Assembly: GCA_003243255.1 (NCBI GenBank)
Contig: QFQM01000003.1
Location: 32,111 to 96,110, forward strand
Length of the DNA stretch: 64,000 bases
Reading direction: 5' to 3'
Source: Flavobacterium psychrophilum
Lineage (GTDB): Bacteria; Bacteroidota; Bacteroidia; Flavobacteriales; Flavobacteriaceae
The translations under genes and the position numbers were made by a program. The notes beneath the pieces are model-generated. The model did not search any database. It worked only from the letters and a program-made list of their open reading frames with translations, and was not told the origin of the DNA. Below are positions 59,365 through 64,000 of the stretch, one piece after another. Position 1 is the stretch's first letter, and the number at the start of each line of letters is the position of its first letter.

Positions 59365-61005
59365 CTATTCCCCTAAAAACTTCTCTAATAAAAAAGTTGT
59401 AGAGCTGTCGTGCGTTTTAACAGTTCCTGAGTTTATTTCGTCAAGGATAGAGTTGGCAAGCTGTTTTCCAAGCTCAACTCCCCATTGGTCATAACTGAAA
59501 ATATTCCAGATTACACCCTGAACAAATATCTTGTGTTCGTATAAAGCTACAAGTGAACCCAGCGTTTCAGGAGTAAGTTTTTTGATCAGTAGTGTATTGG
59601 TAGGCTTATTACCTGCAAATACCTTAAACGGACGAAGGTAATCAGCCTTATCTGCTGCTACACCTGCTTTGTCAAACTCTGCCTGTACCTGCGCTTCAGT
59701 CTTACCGTTAAGCAACGCTTCAGTCTGCGCAAAGAAGTTAGACATCAGCTTATCGTGATGATCTTTATTACCGTGAAGCGGCTGAATGAACCCGATAAAA
59801 TCTGTCGGGATAAGTTTTGTACCCTGGTGGATCAGCTGGAAGAAGGCGTGCTGCGAATTCGTTCCCGGTTCACCCCAAATGATAGTTCCTGTTTGGTAGT
59901 TTACCGCTTTTCCGTCACGCCCTACGCTCTTACCGTTACTCTCCATAATACCCTGTTGCAGGTATGGAGCCAGTTTTTGCAGGTATTGTGTATATGGGAT
60001 AAGCGCTTCGCTTTCGGCACCAAAGAAATTATTGTACCAAATGCTTAGTAACGCCAGCACTACCGGAATGTTCTTATCGTGAGAAGCCGTACGGAAATGC
60101 TCGTCCATCTCGTTAGCACCTTTAAGTAACTTGTCAAAGTTATCAAAACCTACTGCAAGCGCAATGGTAAGACCTACTGCACTCCAAAGTGAGAAACGTC
60201 CGCCAACCCAGTCCCACATTGGGAAAATATTGTCTTCCGCAATACCGAATTCGGTTACTTTCTGGATGTTTGTCGATACGGCAACAAAGTGTTTCGCAAC
60301 ATCTTCCTGCTTGGCCGACTGAAGGAACCATGCCCTTACCGTTTCAGCATTCGAAAGCGTTTCCTGCGTAGTGAAGGTTTTAGAAGCGATAACAAACAAT
60401 GTTGTTTCAGGATTAAGGCCTTTAAGGCTTTCCATTACATGGTCACCATCTACGTTAGAGATGAATCTGACATTAAGCTGGTTCTTGTAGAATTTAAGCG
60501 ATTCTACCACCATAGCAGGGCCAAGGTCAGATCCTCCGATACCTATGTTTACCACATCGGTAAAAGCTTTGCCTGTATATCCTGTTTTGCTTCCGCCAAT
60601 GACAGCATCACAAAACTGTTTAATCTTGTTCTTAACCGCATACACCTCAGGAATAACGTTAACACCGTCAACTTTAATATCGGCGTTTTGCGGAGCGCGA
60701 AGTGCCGTATGCAGCACTGCCCTTCCCTCGGTACGATTTATGGCGTCTCCGCCAAAATATGCCTCTACAGCACCTTTAAGATTTGCCTGTTGTGCAAGAT
60801 CCTGAAGCAGCTGTAATGTTTTTTCGTTAATGATGTTCTTGGAATAGTCAACTATAAAATCGTTCCACTGAATGTTGAACTTTGCTGTCCTTTCTTTATC
60901 CGATGCAAACATTGCTGCCATCGATGCGTTCTGCATCTCCGTAAAATGTTTCATCAGCTCCTGCCAGGCGGCTGTACCGGACGGATTGATGTTTTCTAGT
61001 GCCAT
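59365..61005 (-). CDS. pgi: Glucose-6-phosphate isomerase
   Basis: 546 residues, full length. It interconverts glucose-6-phosphate and fructose-6-phosphate. Sugar-phosphate isomerase motifs: [15 protein letters not shown] near 150, [13 protein letters not shown] near 205, and [15 protein letters not shown]; the C-terminal signature is [13 protein letters not shown]. It lies 13 bases downstream of the M23 gene, so it is the last gene of a four-gene leftward run. Confidence 0.97.
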   Translation of the reverse strand: MALENINPSGTAAWQELMKHFTEMQNASMAAMFASDKERTAKFNIQWNDFIVDYSKNIINEKTLQLLQDLAQQANLKGAVEAYFGGDAINRTEGRAVLHTALRAPQNADIKVDGVNVIPEVYAVKNKIKQFCDAVIGGSKTGYTGKAFTDVVNIGIGGSDLGPAMVVESLKFYKNQLNVRFISNVDGDHVMESLKGLNPETTLFVIASKTFTTQETLSNAETVRAWFLQSAKQEDVAKHFVAVSTNIQKVTEFGIAEDNIFPMWDWVGGRFSLWSAVGLTIALAVGFDNFDKLLKGANEMDEHFRTASHDKNIPVVLALLSIWYNNFFGAESEALIPYTQYLQKLAPYLQQGIMESNGKSVGRDGKAVNYQTGTIIWGEPGTNSQHAFFQLIHQGTKLIPTDFIGFIQPLHGNKDHHDKLMSNFFAQTEALLNGKTEAQVQAEFDKAGVAADKADYLRPFKVFAGNKPTNTLLIKKLTPETLGSLVALYEHKIFVQGVIWNIFSYDQWGVELGKQLANSILDEINSGTVKTHDSSTTFLLEKFLGE

Positions 61006-61018
61006 TGTTAATGTGAAT

Positions 61019-62254
61019 TTATTTAGAGAATTTGATGTCTGATAAGCTGTCCAGCTCTTTTTTAAGCGGCGTCATATAAGCCTCAAAACGCGGCTTATCT
61101 TTGGCACTCATAGGCTCAGAGCTTGGCAGTTTCATACGAAGCGCATCTACCTGCACCCCGTTCTTCCAGAAACGGTAACATACGTGAGGACCTGTTGCAA
61201 GCCCTGTGCTTCCTACCTTCCCGATGATATCACCCTGAGATACCCTTTGCCCGTTTCTTACCAATATCTTGCTCATGTGCAGGTATTGGGTAGAATAAGT
61301 ACCGTTATGCCTAACCTTAACAAAGTTACCGTTACCGGCAGTATAACCAGTACGTTCTACCACACCGTTAGCGGTAGTCATAATAGGTGTTCCGTGCGGA
61401 GCGGCATAATCGGTTCCGTTGTGCGCTTTCCAGCGTCCCTGAACCGGGTGGAAACGCCTTGGCGAGAACCTCGAACTGATACGGCTGAATTTAAGCGGCG
61501 CTTTCAGGAACATGCTTTTCAGCACCTTTCCTTCTTCGTCATAAAAATCAACCTTCTTAGAATTCGGATCCCTTTGAAACGGAAACGCATAAATACGTTT
61601 GCCTTTATATTCAAAATAAGACGACTCTATATTTTGCAGTCCGGCATATTGCGTACCGTCAATGTATTTTTCGTTAACCGCTACAGCAAACTTATCACCT
61701 TTCTGGATCTTAAAGAAGTCGATAGACCATGCATAAATTTCCGAAAGCTCATGTGCCAGTGCCGGTGTAGCTCCTGCATTTTTAAGGGTTTCTGCAAGCG
61801 AGCCTTCAATTTCGGCCACAATCACCCTGCGCTTAATGGTCATTGGCCTTACCTTTTTATATGCTTTGGCTATGCTGTCACGAAGGTCAATTACATAATA
61901 GCTGGTAACATCAGGCTGGTATACAAACACCTGAAGTGCATTTGGTGCTTTTTTATCTTTTAGTAACGTAAAAGGTTTACCTACACGAATATCCCTTAAA
62001 GCAAACGAATCCCTGATTGCTTCAGTAATCTTGTGCACCTGAGCCGCATCATAACCTTCCTCTGCCAACAGTTTACCAAAAGTATCACCATTTTCAATGG
62101 TATCATTTACCACCTTAAAATCATTCAGCGTAAAGCCAAATTCTTTTATGATGGGATCTTTTTTTACGGCAGCCTGTTTTGGCTTAGCTGTTTCCCCATC
62201 CTTTTTACAGGCAACTAAGGTAAACAGTAATAGTATGACGGTTAAATACTTCAA
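61019..62254 (-). CDS. M23-type peptidoglycan endopeptidase lipoprotein
   Basis: 411 residues with lipobox LVAC (Cys about 16). A long N-terminal region with OapA/LysM-like parts (about 35-115: [20 protein letters not shown]) precedes the C-terminal M23 domain (about 265-370). The first zinc site is [13 protein letters not shown] (HxxxD). The usual HxH is HVC in GPHVCYRFW, so one zinc ligand seems to be Cys. Likely a cell-wall hydrolase in the periplasm. Second-last gene before pgi in the run. Confidence 0.92.
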   Translation of the reverse strand: MKYLTVILLLFTLVACKKDGETAKPKQAAVKKDPIIKEFGFTLNDFKVVNDTIENGDTFGKLLAEEGYDAAQVHKITEAIRDSFALRDIRVGKPFTLLKDKKAPNALQVFVYQPDVTSYYVIDLRDSIAKAYKKVRPMTIKRRVIVAEIEGSLAETLKNAGATPALAHELSEIYAWSIDFFKIQKGDKFAVAVNEKYIDGTQYAGLQNIESSYFEYKGKRIYAFPFQRDPNSKKVDFYDEEGKVLKSMFLKAPLKFSRISSRFSPRRFHPVQGRWKAHNGTDYAAPHGTPIMTTANGVVERTGYTAGNGNFVKVRHNGTYSTQYLHMSKILVRNGQRVSQGDIIGKVGSTGLATGPHVCYRFWKNGVQVDALRMKLPSSEPMSAKDKPRFEAYMTPLKKELDSLSDIKFSK

Positions 62255-62278
62255 TGTGTGTAGTGTGTTTTCTTTTGG

Positions 62279-63211
62279 TTATACATTTTCACCCCATGTC
62301 CTCAGTTCTTCTTCAGACCATAGTTCAGGGAAGAATATCCTTCTCTGGTATTTAGGGTGCATGTATTTTTTCCAGTCGCTGCCTCCGGTAGCCTCCTGAG
62401 GGCCATCCTGGCTTTCAATGTATTTTTTTGCTGCATTAAGATGCCCCATAACCCAGGTAACATTTACCGTATAGTCATAATGGCGCATTGCTTTTACCAG
62501 CATTGGGTCGGCCTGGCTTTCAGCAGGAAGCTGCTTGAATTTTTGCCAGATGTTTATGGTGTTATATTCCTCCATCCAGCGAAGGAATTCACCTTTGTAT
62601 TTCTTCTCGAATGCATTGATCAGGTACGATTTCTCACCTGTCTTATGGTCTTTACCGGCAGCCTGCCAGTACAGGTGCTCAAATGCATGTTCGTATGGTG
62701 TGTTACGGTCAATCGTAGCACGGAAACGGTAATCGATAAGGTTTATCAGATCGGTAGAAGCAAACTCAATAAGCCTGTACTGCGCACTCTGAAAACCGCT
62801 CGCCGGAGTAAGCGTGTTACGGAACTTCATATACTGCTCTACTTCCATACCATCACCCATAATGTCGAACGATGTAGTAAGCATGTCGAAATAGCGGCTG
62901 ATGCGCATTAACCTTTCGGTAAAGAACGGGGTTGCAGGTGCTTCGTTATGGCAAAGCTGCTCTATCTCCCAAAGTATCATTTTAAACAGAAGCTCATTAA
63001 CCTGGTGGTACATGATGAATACCATCTCGTCCGGCAGTGTAGTTCTTTGTATCTGCAGGTTAAGCAGGGCATCCGTTTGTATATAATCCCAGTACGTTAT
63101 CGGCTTCGACCAAAGCAAACCTTCAAGGTGCGTTTCTGTCTTTTGGTTTATAGCTGCAAATTTCTCGTTCAGCTGCTCAATCTTTTCCTGTATCGGGGTT
63201 GTAATTTCCAT
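62279..63211 (-). CDS. Tryptophan 2,3-dioxygenase family protein
   Basis: 310 residues. It matches the heme-dependent tryptophan 2,3-dioxygenase family: ITYWDYIQTDALLNLQ, FIMYHQVNELLFKMILWEIE near 85, FRNTLTPASGFQSAQYRLIE, and a C-terminal MGHLNAAKKYI with ATGGSDWKKYM (GTGGS-like). The family opens the tryptophan indole ring to N-formylkynurenine; the His in MGHLN is the probable heme ligand. No other kynurenine-pathway gene is nearby. It lies 5 bases after the DUF3108 gene. Confidence 0.9.
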   Translation of the reverse strand: MEITTPIQEKIEQLNEKFAAINQKTETHLEGLLWSKPITYWDYIQTDALLNLQIQRTTLPDEMVFIMYHQVNELLFKMILWEIEQLCHNEAPATPFFTERLMRISRYFDMLTTSFDIMGDGMEVEQYMKFRNTLTPASGFQSAQYRLIEFASTDLINLIDYRFRATIDRNTPYEHAFEHLYWQAAGKDHKTGEKSYLINAFEKKYKGEFLRWMEEYNTINIWQKFKQLPAESQADPMLVKAMRHYDYTVNVTWVMGHLNAAKKYIESQDGPQEATGGSDWKKYMHPKYQRRIFFPELWSEEELRTWGENV

Positions 63212-63216
63212 CGTAA

Positions 63217-63984
63217 TTATTTTGCTTTTACTTTAAGCGTATGCGTCAATCCTTTATATTCTTCAAGATCTGCTTTTAGCGAACCTACTGCCAGGCTTGC
63301 TTTTATTCGAAGCGGAATCTTGTTGTCGTCGTCTGAAATCCAGACGGTTAAACTTTCTTCTTCCTTAAACACACGGCCTGACTGAACCAGTGGCCTGAAT
63401 ATCATGGTAGAAACGGTACCAAATTTAGTCTTTAAATCCTCCCTGCCAATGAATTTGAGCTTAAATTTTACTATCTCATCATCAAAAAACATGTCGACCA
63501 TAACCGATTCGCCAACGTTCATCTTGTCTACCTTCGGATGGTTCCTGAGGTAGTAAAAAGTAGAAACTATATCCTGTACATTTTCGGTAACAGATATCGT
63601 TTTCTGTTTCTTATTCTTATAATCCTTTACCAGTACGGTATTGTTGTCCTGGTTAAAGAAACCTTCCTGGTTTTTGGTATATCCGCCTTCATCAATCTTT
63701 CGGACATACTGATAAGGCTTACCGGTAGCTTTATCAAAATAACTTTCATACAGGTCTTCTACCTTAAAGAAGAATTTCGTCATTCCGGTTGTATAACCTT
63801 TCCCTACCACATGGTACACTTTCTTATTCTCGCGTGTAGCGTCCTTAACCTCCAGTGTGGCATACCCCGCATTCACGACACCATAATGTATCCTGAACTT
63901 AAAATATTCACCCACGCCGAAGGAGCTCTGCGAAATCGCATCAGAAGCACTAAAAAGCAAGAAAAATGCAATCAATTTCTTCAT
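63217..63984 (-). CDS. DUF3108 secreted protein
   Basis: 255 residues with a signal peptide (cut near SDAISQS). DUF3108 pattern: GEYFKFRIHYGVVNAGYATLEV at the N-terminus, FYYLRNHPKVDKMNVGESV in the middle, and VWISDDDNKIPLRIKASLAVGSLKADLEEYKG at the end. Periplasmic beta-rich protein of unknown role. It is the first visible gene of the tight DUF3108-TDO-M23-pgi run (gaps of 5, 24 and 13 bases); its promoter is probably at or beyond the window end. Confidence 0.9.
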   Translation of the reverse strand: MKKLIAFFLLFSASDAISQSSFGVGEYFKFRIHYGVVNAGYATLEVKDATRENKKVYHVVGKGYTTGMTKFFFKVEDLYESYFDKATGKPYQYVRKIDEGGYTKNQEGFFNQDNNTVLVKDYKNKKQKTISVTENVQDIVSTFYYLRNHPKVDKMNVGESVMVDMFFDDEIVKFKLKFIGREDLKTKFGTVSTMIFRPLVQSGRVFKEEESLTVWISDDDNKIPLRIKASLAVGSLKADLEEYKGLTHTLKVKAK

Positions 63985-64000
63985 ATATAATTTTTTGTTG

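Noticed and set aside
60289..60816. Rightward 175-codon frame inside pgi
   Set aside because: Antisense to a highly conserved enzyme; no start signals.

Overview
The window is a chromosomal segment from a member of the Flavobacteriaceae, most likely Flavobacterium or a close relative. Evidence: the gliding genes gldD and gldE beside ssb and mutY, a type IX secretion (T9SS) type B sorting domain, a bacillithiol-type YpdA reductase, the IPExxxVDY-type gene next to pyruvate kinase, moderate-to-low GC, translation starts with A/T-rich rather than Shine-Dalgarno leaders, and many copies of the Bacteroidota -7 promoter box TAnnTTTG. I see no rRNA, tRNA, CRISPR array, prophage or intact insertion sequence.

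Layout. 1-4378: start of a PfkB sugar kinase (cut by the window edge), a DUF1444-like protein, a two-domain retropepsin-like protease with a lipoprotein, then leftward rnhA, a secreted protein and purN. 4556-9053: rightward core genes acpP, fabF, rnc, IPExxxVDY protein, pyk. 9242-15521: a GbsR/MarR-type repressor with an upstream palindrome, followed by a complete tripartite RND efflux pump. 15742-19937: a lipoprotein that appears to start at CTG, a long gene-free stretch with an orphan promoter and a possible gene remnant, and a T9SS cargo protein. 20110-26882: radical SAM protein, ypdA-CYTH pair, Gcr-type membrane protein, NAD(P)-binding protein, dinB. 26950-32740: gldD, gldE, ssb, mutY (leftward), then HU, a 30-codon highly basic protein, and RNase G. 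32819-39024: an accessory island of small secreted or immunity-like genes, two paralogue pairs, a MITE-like element, three related terminators, and a gene broken by one in-frame TAA. 39405-41866: SDR, AraC regulator, RibD-C/DHFR-like reductase. 41908-50567: penicillin-binding protein 1C and a giant alpha-2-macroglobulin lipoprotein, separated by a small membrane protein flanked by hairpin repeats. 50724-57615: tadA, a class-C beta-lactamase-like hydrolase, a Cys-rich membrane protein, dxs, a DUF3078 protein, two coupled RlpA genes, a small membrane protein. 57980-63984: a choice-of-anchor-type lipoprotein and a tight leftward run DUF3108, tryptophan 2,3-dioxygenase, M23 peptidase, pgi.

Most genes are housekeeping or envelope functions. 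The unusual material is mainly non-coding: several families of intergenic hairpin repeats (one with compensatory stem changes), a MITE-like element, recurring terminators, and signs of decay (a nonsense-broken gene, a lost ATG, a possible reverse-strand remnant). No clearly new multi-gene defence or biosynthetic system was found. Best candidates for new biology are the structured repeats, the 30-residue basic protein downstream of HU, the DUF4259/Imm26-like fusion, and the GbsR-RND operator.
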